From the NCBI GenBank assembly GCA_017403955.1, contig JAFRDH010000022.1:107380-171379 (forward strand): a stretch of DNA of 64,000 nucleotides. The letters run 5' to 3'. Below are positions 1 to 8,376 of the stretch, one piece after another (position 1 is the stretch's first letter; every line of letters starts with the position of its first letter). Under the pieces are notes generated by a model, which was not told the DNA's origin, did no database searches, and was given only the letters and a program-made list of their open reading frames with translations. The position numbers and the translations under genes are program-made. Source of the stretch: Mogibacterium sp. (GTDB lineage: Bacteria; Bacillota; Clostridia; Peptostreptococcales; Anaerovoracaceae).

Positions 1-1079
1 ACACTATTATCAGGGAAATCGAGAAAGAGAAATCCTGGCAGGAATGGCCTGATGAATATAAATTCGGCGATCCTGCAAAGCTCCTTGAGAAGCTTTCAGC
101 CGAATATAGCGACAAGATAGAAAAACTGGTGCGTGATCAGTACTATTTCGATGCTCAGTGGAAGGAACTCAAAGAATATGCTAACGGGCTAGGCATCAGA
201 CTGATGGGAGATCTGCCTATATATATGGCGACTGACAGTGCGGATGTATGGGCGAACAAAGAAGTCTTCAGACTGGACGAAAACGGAAGACTCAAAGTAC
301 ACGCCGGTGTACCGCCTGATGCATTCAGCAAAGATGGTCAGGACTGGGGAAATCCACTCTATGACTGGCAGGCCATTGAAAAGGACGGATACTCCTGGTG
401 GATGAGAAGACTCCGGCAGTGTGCAGGACGATATGACATCCTGAGACTTGATCATTTCAGAGGATTCTCTGAGTATTATGCTGTGCCTGATGGCTTCAAG
501 CCGACAAAGGGGTGCTGGCAGCATGGCCCGGGTCTCAGGTTCTTCAGAAAACTCCATGAGATGCTCGATGCGGGCGGATATGAGATGAAGATCCTGGCTG
601 AGGATCTGGGCTTCCTCGATGCAGGAGTGAAGAATCTGCTTGAACTGGCAGGCCTTCCGGGCATGGATATCTGGCAGTTCACATCCGATGAGATGGAAGA
701 AATGCCTGCAGAGAGGGCTAAATACAGAGCCTTTTACACAGGAACACATGACAACGATACCATTATGGGCTATGTGCTTGAACTGCTGAAAGAAGAGAAA
801 AAAGCACATTCAGGAATATCTTCCGAAGAGTTGAGAACTGAGGCGGAGATAGAAGCTCTCGCAATGATCCGGAAGATATATGAAAGTCCTGCTGCTCTTG
901 CAATGGTGCAGCTTCAGGATATGTTCCTCCTCGGCAGCGAGGCCAGAATGAATGTCCCTGGAGTAGCTGAAGGTAACTGGGGCTGGAGAATGCCCGGAGA
1001 ATCCGTAAGTGAAGCATTCTCTGACTCCGAAGAAAGAGCTGCATGGTTCAAAGAGCTTGCAGAAAAAACCAAAAGATAG
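1..1079 (+). CDS. malQ: 4-alpha-glucanotransferase (amylomaltase), C-terminal part
   Basis: Cytoplasmic GH77 enzyme that transfers maltodextrin segments between alpha-1,4-glucans. The gene is cut by the window edge; the frame is open from base 3, so the first ATG inside the window (129) is internal. Family marks seen: the GDLPIY block, the nucleophile region LRLDHFRGF, the acid/base region LAEDLG, the transition-state region THDND, and the NWGWRM block close to the C-terminus. These cover the catalytic half of a protein of usually about 500 residues. It ends 4 bases before the next ATG, so the HD-domain gene is probably co-transcribed. Family assignment is firm; the missing N-terminus cannot be judged. 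Confidence 0.95.
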   Translation, partial: TIIREIEKEKSWQEWPDEYKFGDPAKLLEKLSAEYSDKIEKLVRDQYYFDAQWKELKEYANGLGIRLMGDLPIYMATDSADVWANKEVFRLDENGRLKVHAGVPPDAFSKDGQDWGNPLYDWQAIEKDGYSWWMRRLRQCAGRYDILRLDHFRGFSEYYAVPDGFKPTKGCWQHGPGLRFFRKLHEMLDAGGYEMKILAEDLGFLDAGVKNLLELAGLPGMDIWQFTSDEMEEMPAERAKYRAFYTGTHDNDTIMGYVLELLKEEKKAHSGISSEELRTEAEIEALAMIRKIYESPAALAMVQLQDMFLLGSEARMNVPGVAEGNWGWRMPGESVSEAFSDSEERAAWFKELAEKTKR

Positions 1080-1083
1080 AAAA

Positions 1084-1527
1084 ATGATTTACACAGACAA
1101 AACCAAGAAAGCGATAAAACTCAGCTATAAAGCTCATGCGGGACAAACTGACAAGAGCGGATTGCCGTATTTTCACCATCCTATGCATCTTGCAGAACAA
1201 ATGGATGATGAAGACAGTACTGTTGTCGCGCTTTTGCATGATGTGGTAGAGGATACGTCTTACACATTTCACGATCTTGAACAGATGGGATTCGGAGATG
1301 CAGTGATCGAGGCGCTTAAATTGCTCACTCATGACGATTATTCGCCATACCTCGATTATGTCAGGCGGATAGCAAAGAATCCTTTGGCAACAAAGGTCAA
1401 ACTTGCAGACCTGAGGCATAACAGTGACCTGTCGAGACTTAATCATGAACCTACAATTAAAGATATCGAGAGATATAATAAGTATCAGAAAGCAATTGCA
1501 ATACTGACAGCAGAGCAACAGGAATGA
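1084..1527 (+). CDS. Small HD-domain phosphohydrolase (RelA/SpoT hydrolase-like)
   Basis: 147-residue protein that consists of little more than an HD domain. It shows the HHP pair at H31-H32 and an HD-ED type motif (LLHDVVEDT, H52-D53), the metal-binding arrangement of ppGpp hydrolases of the SpoT/MESH1 type. No synthetase or TGS domain is present. A longer reading from 1009 would overlap the end of malQ; ATG 1084 is preferred because it follows the malQ stop directly and begins at the start of the domain. A (p)ppGpp or nucleotide hydrolase role is inferred from the motif. General HD phosphohydrolases can look the same, so the substrate is open. Confidence 0.75.
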   Translation: MIYTDKTKKAIKLSYKAHAGQTDKSGLPYFHHPMHLAEQMDDEDSTVVALLHDVVEDTSYTFHDLEQMGFGDAVIEALKLLTHDDYSPYLDYVRRIAKNPLATKVKLADLRHNSDLSRLNHEPTIKDIERYNKYQKAIAILTAEQQE

Positions 1528-1542
1528 TAAGAGGGGGAAGTT

Positions 1543-1914
1543 ATGAAATTCAGAATGGTACATGTTAACTTCAATGTCAGCGATCTCGGCAAGGCTATGG
1601 AGTTCTATGAGAAAGCCCTTGGCCTCAAAGAAGTAAGAAGGAAAACTGCTAAAGATGGTTCGTTTATTCTGGTGTATCTGGGAGACGGACAGAGTGATTT
1701 CGAACTCGAACTGACATGGCTCGAGGAGCATCCGCAAAAGTATGATCTCGGTGAGGAAGAGTTCCACCTTGCATTCCATGTGGACGATTTTGATGCTGCA
1801 CATGCTCTTCACGAAGAGATGGGATGCATCGCCTTTGAGAATCATGATATGGGCATTTATTTCATAACTGACCCTGATGGTTACTGGCTCGAGATAATAC
1901 CTGAGAAAAAATAA
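1543..1914 (+). CDS. Glyoxalase I-like VOC-superfamily protein
   Basis: 123-residue vicinal-oxygen-chelate protein with two beta-alpha-beta-beta-beta halves. Candidate metal ligands sit where GloA has them: H7 in VHVNFNV, E56 in ELELTW, H75 in EFHLAFHV, and E117 in YWLEIIP. This fits lactoylglutathione lyase (methylglyoxal detoxification), although Clostridia often lack glutathione and may use another thiol. A strong site (AGAGGGGGAAG) lies just before ATG 1543. The gene is 15 bases downstream of the HD gene and 29 bases upstream of the DUF1847 gene, so it is probably part of one housekeeping operon. Confidence 0.85.
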   Translation: MKFRMVHVNFNVSDLGKAMEFYEKALGLKEVRRKTAKDGSFILVYLGDGQSDFELELTWLEEHPQKYDLGEEEFHLAFHVDDFDAAHALHEEMGCIAFENHDMGIYFITDPDGYWLEIIPEKK

Positions 1915-1943
1915 AGCGTTTGACCGGAAGGAGAGCATTACCG

Positions 1944-2570
1944 ATGAACGAAAAATCGTGTGTGGACTGCGGCGTACTGAACTGCCATAAGATGGATAAA
2001 GAATATCCGGATTTCTGCCTGACGACTGCGCTTTCTGAAGAAACAATCGACAAGGTCCGCAAGCTATATGAAGATGAAGAGAACAACCGTGTCTCGGTTA
2101 TTTCCGCTGAGATAGAGAATGAATTCTATCTCAGATACACAAGAGTGGAGGAAGTTGTAGAGTTTGCTAAACGCATGGGTTACAATAAAATCGGTATAGC
2201 CACATGCGTAGGCCTTATCGAAGAGAGCAGGATACTAGCCAAAATACTCAGAAAGAACGGATTTGAAGTATACGGTGCCGTATGCAAAATCGGTTCTTTC
2301 CTGAAGACTGATGTAGGCGTTGCACCTGAAGACATCACAAGGACAGGGGCAGTGATGTGTAATCCTATAATGCAGGCAATGGTTCTCAATGAACATGGCA
2401 CAGACTTCAATGTGGTGATGGGCCTGTGTGTAGGGCACGACAGCCTGTTCTACAAGTATTCCGATGCATTGGTCACTACTCTTGTTGCCAAAGACAGAGT
2501 AATGGCTCATAATCCTGTCGGCGCACTTTACCAGGCAAAAGCTTATTACAAAAAACTCACTCAGGACTGA
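1944..2570 (+). CDS. DUF1847-type cysteine-rich protein
   Basis: 208-residue cytoplasmic protein of the DUF1847 type. The N-terminus carries a compact cysteine cluster (CVDCGVLNCHK) likely to bind metal, and more cysteines follow in the core (TCVGL, AVCKIG, VMCNP, GLCVGHD). An upstream TTG at 1920 is in frame, but ATG 1944 is preferred because GGAAGGAGAG ends about 10 bases before it and the cysteine cluster then sits at the start. The stop overlaps the SDR start codon as TGATG, which suggests translational coupling. Function unknown; a redox or metal-handling role is only inferred from the cysteines. Confidence 0.75.
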   Translation: MNEKSCVDCGVLNCHKMDKEYPDFCLTTALSEETIDKVRKLYEDEENNRVSVISAEIENEFYLRYTRVEEVVEFAKRMGYNKIGIATCVGLIEESRILAKILRKNGFEVYGAVCKIGSFLKTDVGVAPEDITRTGAVMCNPIMQAMVLNEHGTDFNVVMGLCVGHDSLFYKYSDALVTTLVAKDRVMAHNPVGALYQAKAYYKKLTQD

Positions 2571-3412
2571 TGACAATGAAAGATATGAGAAACAATAATT
2601 ATTATGGCAAAAATGTATTCGTGACAGGAGCGTCATCCGGGATCGGGCAGGCGTGTGCCCGCATGTTTGCAAGTAACGGCTGCAAGGTCACCGGTGTTTC
2701 GCGCAATACGGAAGAAAGCACGGAAAATTTCTCCGGAGGCGGGAGCCTGACTATGCGCCGCCTCGATGTGACTGACGAAGAGGCCGTAAGAAAATTTGTC
2801 GATGACCTTCCTGCTGTAGATATCGCAGTACTCTGTGCAGGAATGGGAGTAGCCGGACCTGCTGAGACCACCCCGCAGGACATGACAAGAAAACAGATGG
2901 AAGTCAACTATTTTGGCACTATCAATGCTGCACAGCCATGTCTTACAAGGATGCGCGAGCAGCGCCGCGGACTTCTTATCGTAATTGGATCGATAGCCGG
3001 AAGAGTTTCTATTCCGATGCAAAGCCAGTATTCTGCAAGCAAATATGCACTTGAGGCTTTTACCGATGCAGTCAGAATGGAGATGAAGCAATACGGCGTC
3101 AAAGCTTGTATAATCGAGCCCGGTGATACTAAGACGGGCTTCACGGCAGCCAGAGAAACACAGGAAACTAAGGGTGACGCAGATAACTACAGCCGTGTCC
3201 TGCGTCAGAGTGTCGCAAAGATGGCTGCTGATGAGCAGAACGGAAGATCGCCTGACAGCGTAGCAAAGGTCGCACTGGCACTTGCGGGCCGCAGGAATCC
3301 TCCGGCAAGAGTACCTGTCGGGATCGACTATAAAGCTCTGATGATCCTACTTCGCATACTGCCTGATGCAGCAAAAGAGTTCATTCTGAGCAAACTATAT
3401 CTGCCGAAATAA
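2570..3412 (+). CDS. Short-chain dehydrogenase/reductase (SDR)
   Basis: 280-residue NAD(P)-dependent oxidoreductase of the classical SDR type. Seen directly: the cofactor loop TGASSGIG (residues 19-26), VLCAGMG in place of the usual NNAG, catalytic S141 in VIGSIAGR, and YSASK with Y154 and K158. The C-terminal tail of about 80 residues after the core resembles lipid or steroid-type SDRs, but no substrate can be read from it. The ATG overlaps the upstream stop by one base; an internal ATG at 2576 is possible. The glycerate kinase gene starts 28 bases downstream. Confidence 0.85.
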   Translation: MTMKDMRNNNYYGKNVFVTGASSGIGQACARMFASNGCKVTGVSRNTEESTENFSGGGSLTMRRLDVTDEEAVRKFVDDLPAVDIAVLCAGMGVAGPAETTPQDMTRKQMEVNYFGTINAAQPCLTRMREQRRGLLIVIGSIAGRVSIPMQSQYSASKYALEAFTDAVRMEMKQYGVKACIIEPGDTKTGFTAARETQETKGDADNYSRVLRQSVAKMAADEQNGRSPDSVAKVALALAGRRNPPARVPVGIDYKALMILLRILPDAAKEFILSKLYLPK

Positions 3413-3440
3413 TGGAATCAATAAACAACGGGAGAGGACT

Positions 3441-4664
3441 ATGAATACATTAAGACAAGATGCAAATGAGATAATCAGTGCAAGTCTTAAGGCTGTATTG
3501 CCTGATGAAGCCGTAAAACGCGCGCTGAAAGATCTCAGCAAGCCATCCGGGAAGGTTCTGCTTGTTGCTGCGGGTAAAGCGGCATGGCAGATGGCAAGAG
3601 CCGCGGCAGATACTATCACGGTAGACGCCGGAATAGTAATTACTAAATATGATCATGTTATGGGAGAGATCTCTGGCGTCATATGCTGCGAGGCAGGACA
3701 TCCTGTTCCGGATCAGAACGGCTTTGACGCTACAGCCAAAGCACTGGAGCTGGTGCAGGGACTTAGTGAGGACGATCTGGTGATTTTCCTCGTTTCAGGC
3801 GGTGGAAGTGCGCTGTTTGAATCACCTCTTATCCCGGGTGAAGAGCTTCAGGACATTACAAAACAGCTTCTTGCGAGCGGCGCGGATATTGTTGAAATGA
3901 ATACATTAAGGAAACGACTGAGTGCTGTAAAGGGCGGCAAGTTCGCTCTTGCGTGCAGTCCGGCTAAGGTTTTCAGCATCGTTCTGAGTGACGTTCTGGG
4001 CGATCCTCTCGATATGATCGCGAGCGGACCTGCATATCCTGACACATCTACATGTGAACAGGCGCTTGGGATAGCTGAGAAGTACAACCTCAAACTGTCG
4101 GATACAGTGATGGAACTTCTCAATAAAGAGACTCCGAAGGAACTGGATAATGTGACTACAATGATAACCGGGAGCGTAAGGGAACTTTGCACAGCAGCTT
4201 CTGTCAAATGTACCGAGCTTGGCTATGAACCGGTTTTCCTGACAGACCAGCTCTGCTGTGAGGCAGCTGATGCAGGTAGTTTCCTGGGCTCCATCGCAAG
4301 ATCCCATGCAGGAAAAGGCAAAAAGCTTGCTTTCATAGCAGGCGGTGAAACAGTCGTACATTTAAAAGGTAAGGGACTCGGCGGCAGGAATCAGGAAATC
4401 GCTCTTGCGGCTGCACTTCCTCTCGACGGCCTTGAAGCAGCAGTCTTCTCTCTGGGAAGCGACGGCACTGACGGACCTACCGATGCAGCAGGCGGCTATG
4501 CAGACGGAGAAACTTTGGCAAAGCTGGCAGCTGCCGGCCTGAAAGTTTCACAGGTCCTTGCGGACAATGATGCATATCATGCACTCAAAGCCGTAGACGG
4601 GCTCATCATGACAGGACCAACCGGAACCAACGTCAATGACCTGTCAGTAGCACTTATCCGCTGA
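3441..4664 (+). CDS. Glycerate 2-kinase (DUF4147/MOFRL family)
   Basis: 407-residue kinase-type protein that phosphorylates glycerate to 2-phosphoglycerate, feeding glycerate or serine-derived carbon into lower glycolysis. The N-terminal DUF4147 domain shows VAAGKAAWQMA and FLVSGGGSALFE; the C-terminal MOFRL domain shows GGETVVHLKGKGLGGRNQE and GSDGTDGPTDAAGGYAD. Older annotations call the family hydroxypyruvate reductase (TtuD), but the sequence is of the class II glycerate kinase type. Length is slightly under the family's usual 420-450. GGGAGAGGAC precedes ATG 3441. It is the last gene of the first + strand run. Confidence 0.9.
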   Translation: MNTLRQDANEIISASLKAVLPDEAVKRALKDLSKPSGKVLLVAAGKAAWQMARAAADTITVDAGIVITKYDHVMGEISGVICCEAGHPVPDQNGFDATAKALELVQGLSEDDLVIFLVSGGGSALFESPLIPGEELQDITKQLLASGADIVEMNTLRKRLSAVKGGKFALACSPAKVFSIVLSDVLGDPLDMIASGPAYPDTSTCEQALGIAEKYNLKLSDTVMELLNKETPKELDNVTTMITGSVRELCTAASVKCTELGYEPVFLTDQLCCEAADAGSFLGSIARSHAGKGKKLAFIAGGETVVHLKGKGLGGRNQEIALAAALPLDGLEAAVFSLGSDGTDGPTDAAGGYADGETLAKLAAAGLKVSQVLADNDAYHALKAVDGLIMTGPTGTNVNDLSVALIR

Positions 4665-4849
4665 TGCAACAGAATGCATATACTTCATTTTGTTAACGCC
4701 GTATTTGAGTTGGCTGCTCCACATACTGCGTCAATGTAATTGAGGTGTTTAAATGAATTCTCAGTACGAATTCTATCTGTATTCCTTTATTTAAAAAACA
4801 TCCTGTATGTATATAAAGGACCATGAGCCATTGTTTGGAAGGTGATAAG

Positions 4850-5110
4850 ATGTTTCTTAAAGTAAAAACTTACAAATCGAAGCAGAAGCCAAATGAATAT
4901 GTATTTGTTTATGTATTTAGTGAAGAGGTGATAATTAATACTGAGGAGATCACTTCAATAAAGAAATCAAATGCAGACATGGCGGTTAACGTAGATATGG
5001 ATGGAGTTCCCGGGAAAAAGCTGTACGAGATATATCTTCCATTAACAAAGTATCTTGTTGATCAAGAAGATGCTGATAAGATTTTTAATGCAATTGGAAC
5101 TTCAATATGA
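4850..5110 (+). CDS. Small hypothetical protein
   Basis: 86-residue acidic/lysine-rich protein, not recognised. It has no signal peptide, membrane segment or metal motif; alternating hydrophobic stretches (YVFVYVFSEEVII, MAVNVDMDGV) suggest a small beta-rich fold. ATG 4850 is preferred over 4823 because GGAAGGTGAT lies just upstream with normal spacing. It stands alone behind 185 bases of AT-rich sequence in which I see no firm promoter, and in front of a strong bidirectional terminator. Codon use is more AT-rich than the neighbours, which may mean recent acquisition or only low expression. Confidence 0.6.
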   Translation: MFLKVKTYKSKQKPNEYVFVYVFSEEVIINTEEITSIKKSNADMAVNVDMDGVPGKKLYEIYLPLTKYLVDQEDADKIFNAIGTSI

Positions 5111-5132
5111 ATCTTCCGACAATAAAACAGAT

Positions 5133-5170
5133 AAAAAAGAACAGATACTCTAGGGTATCTGTTCTTTTTT
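5133..5170. terminator. Bidirectional intrinsic terminator
   Basis: Perfect 16-bp inverted repeat (arms 5133-5148 and 5155-5170, loop TCTAGG) with A-tract and T-tract built into the arms. It can terminate the small hypothetical gene on the + strand and the tRNA on the - strand. The last T of the hairpin (5170) is the complement of the final A of the tRNA CCA end. Confidence 0.9.
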
Positions 5171-5246
5171 GGTGCGCCCTGAGGGACTCGAACCCGCGAC
5201 CTTCTGATTCGTAGTCAGACACTCTATCCAACTGAGCTAAGAGCGC
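5170..5246 (-). tRNA. tRNA-Arg (anticodon ACG), CCA encoded
   Basis: Read on the - strand, the 77-base segment folds as a cloverleaf: acceptor arm GCGCTCT with AGGGCGC, D-arm GCTC/GAGT region, anticodon arm TCTGA-CTACGAA-TCAGA with anticodon ACG, T-loop TTCGAGT, discriminator A, then CCA. The T-stem (GCGGG with CCCTC) has one C-U mismatch. ACG implies A34 deamination to inosine by TadA. Confidence 0.93.
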
Positions 5247-5320
5247 ATGTCTTTGTGCGACCAATAAATAATACAATAGTCTTAATAAAAAGTCAATGGG
5301 TTAGTCAAATCTTAAATGAA

Positions 5321-5342
5321 AGGCCGGCTTTTCAGCCGGCCT
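5321..5342 (-). terminator. Hairpin terminator after prdF
   Basis: Perfect 9-bp stem AGGCCGGCT / AGCCGGCCT with loop TTTC, located 29 bases past the prdF stop on the - strand. The following tract (TTCATTTAAG) is only moderately T-rich. Confidence 0.65.
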
Positions 5343-5371
5343 GCACGTATGCTTTATAAGGTCATGTTCTA

Positions 5372-6448
5372 TTATACTGCGAATCCCTTTGTCATCTTGT
5401 CATCCGGATCCATGAACCATTTAGCTTCTCCACAGAGATAAGCAGCGCCTGTTACCTGAGGGATGATTGTGTCGAATTCACCAACCTTAGGTCCGAGAGC
5501 AGCAACGGTTCCGATAAATCTTGTGTCGATGAATGATTTGTAAACGAAGCATTCGCCTACACCGAGTTCACCATGCTTGAAGAGCCAGGAGAGCTTAGCT
5601 GATGTACCTGTTCCACATGGAGATCTGTCGATCTGAGGATCATGAGGTTCACCGAATACGAGCTGATTCTTCAGTGAGAACTTAGCTTCCGGACAATATG
5701 CCTTGTCATCATCAGTAAGTTCATCTGAGCAGTAGTTCTCGATGAGGTCTACGCTGGTGATGTCGAGTTCCGGGTGCTGGATTTCATATTTCTTGTTGAT
5801 CTCCTGGAGAGCAAAGCTTGACCACTCTGTGAGGAACTTGGTGTGCTCAGGAGTTACCTTGAATCCAAAGTTCTTCTCGACGTCAACAAGAGCGAAGAAC
5901 GAACCACCGAAGCAGATGTCGAATACGACTTTCTTGCCCTGATATTCGAGTTCGCAATTTTCTTTGTATACAAATGCAGGAACGTTGGTGAGCTTAACGC
6001 CTGTAACTTTGCCGTTCTTGCAGGTGCAGTCAAGATGGATAAGGCCTGCAGGTGCTTCGATACAGAGCTTAGTTACCGGCTCTGTCATTTCCATGAGACC
6101 TGCTTCGAGGATAACTGTAGCAGCGCCGATTGAGCAATGACCACACATGTTCAGATATCCGCCGCCGTCCATGAAGAAGATACCGAAATCTGCTTCAGGA
6201 TTGATTGGCTCGCAGAGAATAGCGCCAAACATATCGTGGTGGCCGCGTGGCTCAAACATGAGCATTGTTCTGAGATAATCATAATGTTCTTCAAGATAAT
6301 GCTTCTTTTCGATCATTGTGTTGCCTGGGAGTTCCGGGCAGTCGAGAGCTACTCTGCAATATTCGCCCTCTGTGTGAGCTTCAACAGTTCTGATGACCTG
6401 CTTGTCATAAAGGCCATAGTTGACTTTAGGCTCGAGATACTTTGCCAT
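5372..6448 (-). CDS. prdF: Proline racemase (PrdF type)
   Basis: 358-residue cofactor-independent racemase that makes D-proline, the substrate of D-proline reductase, from L-proline. Both catalytic cysteines of the proline racemase family are present: C102 in MCGHCSIG and C278 in DRSPCGTGTSAK, so it is a racemase/epimerase and not the Thr-containing dehydratase type. The ATG at 6448 has a perfect AAGGAGGT 8 bases upstream. The gene is divergent from prdC across 431 bases, whereas in Clostridioides difficile prdF lies in the same run as prdD/E. 4-hydroxyproline epimerase is a homologous alternative, but the prd context supports proline. Confidence 0.92.
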   Translation of the reverse strand: MAKYLEPKVNYGLYDKQVIRTVEAHTEGEYCRVALDCPELPGNTMIEKKHYLEEHYDYLRTMLMFEPRGHHDMFGAILCEPINPEADFGIFFMDGGGYLNMCGHCSIGAATVILEAGLMEMTEPVTKLCIEAPAGLIHLDCTCKNGKVTGVKLTNVPAFVYKENCELEYQGKKVVFDICFGGSFFALVDVEKNFGFKVTPEHTKFLTEWSSFALQEINKKYEIQHPELDITSVDLIENYCSDELTDDDKAYCPEAKFSLKNQLVFGEPHDPQIDRSPCGTGTSAKLSWLFKHGELGVGECFVYKSFIDTRFIGTVAALGPKVGEFDTIIPQVTGAAYLCGEAKWFMDPDDKMTKGFAV

Positions 6449-6523
6449 GGGTAATTACCTCCTTAAATATAACCATTCACATGGGGTATATTGAAACAAA
6501 TTTGTCTTGTTTCTAATACAAAT

Positions 6524-6553
6524 ATGATAACGCAATCTGAGAAACTGTGTCAA
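6524..6553 (-). promoter_or_regulatory. prdF: Predicted sigma-A promoter for prdF
   Basis: On the - strand TTGACA (6548-6553), an 18-base spacer, then TATCAT (6524-6529). The start would be near 6517, giving a leader of about 70 bases before ATG 6448. The rest of the 431-base divergent region is AT-rich with no gene. Confidence 0.65.
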
Positions 6554-6752
6554 TCATTTACCATCTATAATTATAGAGTAAAACGAGTTGATTTGCTTAA
6601 AAAGTATTTAAGTTAATCTTAACGATAAAAAAATAAGATGAAGAAAAACTAAAAAAATTTTTTGGAGATAAAAAATGCTGAAAACATTCAAATTCTAAGG
6701 GTTGTGGGCTATTTGATATCATTTTTTTCAATGATTTGCCATAATATCATAG

Positions 6753-6781
6753 TTGATAATAATAATTAGTCGTGATATTAT
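6753..6781 (+). promoter_or_regulatory. prdC: Predicted sigma-A promoter for the prdC-prdB run
   Basis: TTGATA (6753-6758), 17-base spacer, TATTAT (6776-6781). Transcription would start near 6788, with a leader of about 90 bases. A second TATAAT at 6844-6849 lacks a matching -35 box. No good -24/-12 (sigma-54) element was found, although proline reductase genes of C. difficile respond to the sigma-54 activator PrdR. Confidence 0.65.
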
Positions 6782-6879
6782 ATTCGTGACAAGAGGGGCG
6801 TTTTTTGTGTGTCTTATCAGGGAATACGCGCTTTATAAATGTATATAATAATTAATGTAATACAAAGGAGATAAGTATT

Positions 6880-8241
6880 ATGGAAAACATTCAGATGTTG
6901 CTGAAGCAGGGTGCTGTAGGCAAGCCATGTGCACCTGTAGTAAAGGTAGGCGACAAGGTCAAAAAGGGAACTCTTATTGCTACTCCTACCGGTCTCGGCG
7001 TCAATGTACACTCCAGCGTTTACGGTGAAGTTGTTGAGATTCTTGAAGACAGAATCATCATCAAACCGGACGATGAACAGCCTGAAGAGTATGAGAAGAT
7101 CGCAAAGGGAACAAACCTCGAGATGATCAAAGAAGCCGGCGTAATCGGCCAGGGCGGAGCAGGATTCCCTACATTTATTAAGGCAGATGCACATCTTGAT
7201 CATGGTTATGTCCTTGTTAATGCTTCAGAGTGTGAACCTGGACTGAGACATAACATTCAGCAGATCGAAGAAGACCCGGCACCACTTCTGAGAGGTATTC
7301 ATTATCTCATGGAGATCGCAGGAGCTGACAAGGGTATCATCGCTATCAAGAAGAAAAACAGAGCAGCTGTTGAAGCACTTGATGCACTGCTGAAAGATGA
7401 TCCTGCAATCGAAAGACACCTTCTTCCGGATATCTACCCAATGGGAGAAGAAAGAGCTGTAGTAAGAGAATGCCTCGGCATCGAGCTCGAGCCGGACAAG
7501 CTCCCATCAGCAGCGAATGCTATCGTTATCAACAGTGAGACCGTATATTCATGCGTAGCAGCTATCGAAGATCAGAAGCCTCTTATCGACAAGAACATCA
7601 CTGTAAGAGGAATGATCGAGGGCGGCAATGAAGCTCACGTATTTGAGAAAGTTCCTGTAGGAACAAGCGTAGGCGCTCTGATCGAAAGAGCAGGCGGACT
7701 TGATTCCCGCGGATATGGTGAGATCATCATGGGCGGTGCTTTCACAGGAAAGTCCACAACACTTGATGCTCCTATCACAAAGGCTACAGGCGCTATCCTC
7801 GTAACTCGTCAGTTCAGAGATCTCCACGGAGCAAAGGTTGGTATTCTGGTTTGTGCATGCGGCGGCAACCTCGAGAGAATGCAGGAACTCGTCAAGAAGT
7901 ACAACGGAACAGAAACTCACGTTTGCTACTGCAAGCAGGCTGCAGAGATGCCAAACGGAACACGTAAGTGTGAGCGTCCTGGTAACTGCCCTGGACAGGT
8001 TAAGAATAACCTCGAGTTCAAGAAGGCAGGCTGCGAGTACATCATCATCGGAAACTGCTCTGACTGCTCCAACACAGTTATGGCTTCCGGTCCTAAGATG
8101 GGACTCAAGGTTATGCACCAGACAGACCTCGCTATGATGGCAATAGGTCATGCACTCTACAGAACACTCAAGGTCTCCAAGAAGGTTGACCAGGATCTCG
8201 ACGTAGTAGACAACGTAGAGGACAATGAGACTGTAGAATAA
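6880..8241 (+). CDS. prdC: Proline reductase-associated electron transfer protein PrdC
   Basis: 453-residue RnfC-like protein thought to hand electrons to D-proline reductase and to link it to NADH oxidation. The N-terminal 60 residues form a barrel-like hybrid motif (VKVGDKVKKGTLI, VYGEVVEI). A flavin/NADH-binding GQGGAGFPTFIK segment follows, then VNASECEPG, as in RnfC and complex I 51-kDa proteins. The C-terminal third is cysteine-rich (VCACGG, HVCYCKQA, NCPGQV, NCSDCSN) and probably binds a cluster or works as a thiol relay. No UGA interrupts it, so this form is not a selenoprotein. AAAGGAG stands 10 bases before ATG 6880. Confidence 0.9.
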   Translation: MENIQMLLKQGAVGKPCAPVVKVGDKVKKGTLIATPTGLGVNVHSSVYGEVVEILEDRIIIKPDDEQPEEYEKIAKGTNLEMIKEAGVIGQGGAGFPTFIKADAHLDHGYVLVNASECEPGLRHNIQQIEEDPAPLLRGIHYLMEIAGADKGIIAIKKKNRAAVEALDALLKDDPAIERHLLPDIYPMGEERAVVRECLGIELEPDKLPSAANAIVINSETVYSCVAAIEDQKPLIDKNITVRGMIEGGNEAHVFEKVPVGTSVGALIERAGGLDSRGYGEIIMGGAFTGKSTTLDAPITKATGAILVTRQFRDLHGAKVGILVCACGGNLERMQELVKKYNGTETHVCYCKQAAEMPNGTRKCERPGNCPGQVKNNLEFKKAGCEYIIIGNCSDCSNTVMASGPKMGLKVMHQTDLAMMAIGHALYRTLKVSKKVDQDLDVVDNVEDNETVE

Positions 8242-8271
8242 TACATTAATTATCCAATTAATCCGGTATTG

Positions 8272-8312
8272 ACTTCTTGCCGGATGAGACCCCAATGAAT
8301 CCGGCAAGAAGT
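8272..8312 (+). other. 14-bp intercistronic hairpin between prdC and prdA
   Basis: Perfect inverted repeat: arms ACTTCTTGCCGGAT (8272-8285) and ATCCGGCAAGAAGT (8299-8312), loop of 13 bases. It is not followed by a T-tract, so it is more likely an RNA-stability or processing element, or a leaky attenuator, than a terminator. Confidence 0.8.
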
Positions 8313-8376
8313 AACTATACACAACTGATTGCACACAACGTGCAGACAGGCAACATTTTTAAGGAGGAAGATCGAT

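Noticed and set aside
4823-4849. Longer start for the small hypothetical gene
   Set aside because: ATG 4823 has no ribosome site, whereas GGAAGGTGAT lies right before ATG 4850.
6449-6879. Sigma-54 promoter before prdC
   Set aside because: Candidates such as TTTGGAGATA...ATGCT have wrong spacing between the GG and GC doublets; sigma-A-like boxes fit better.
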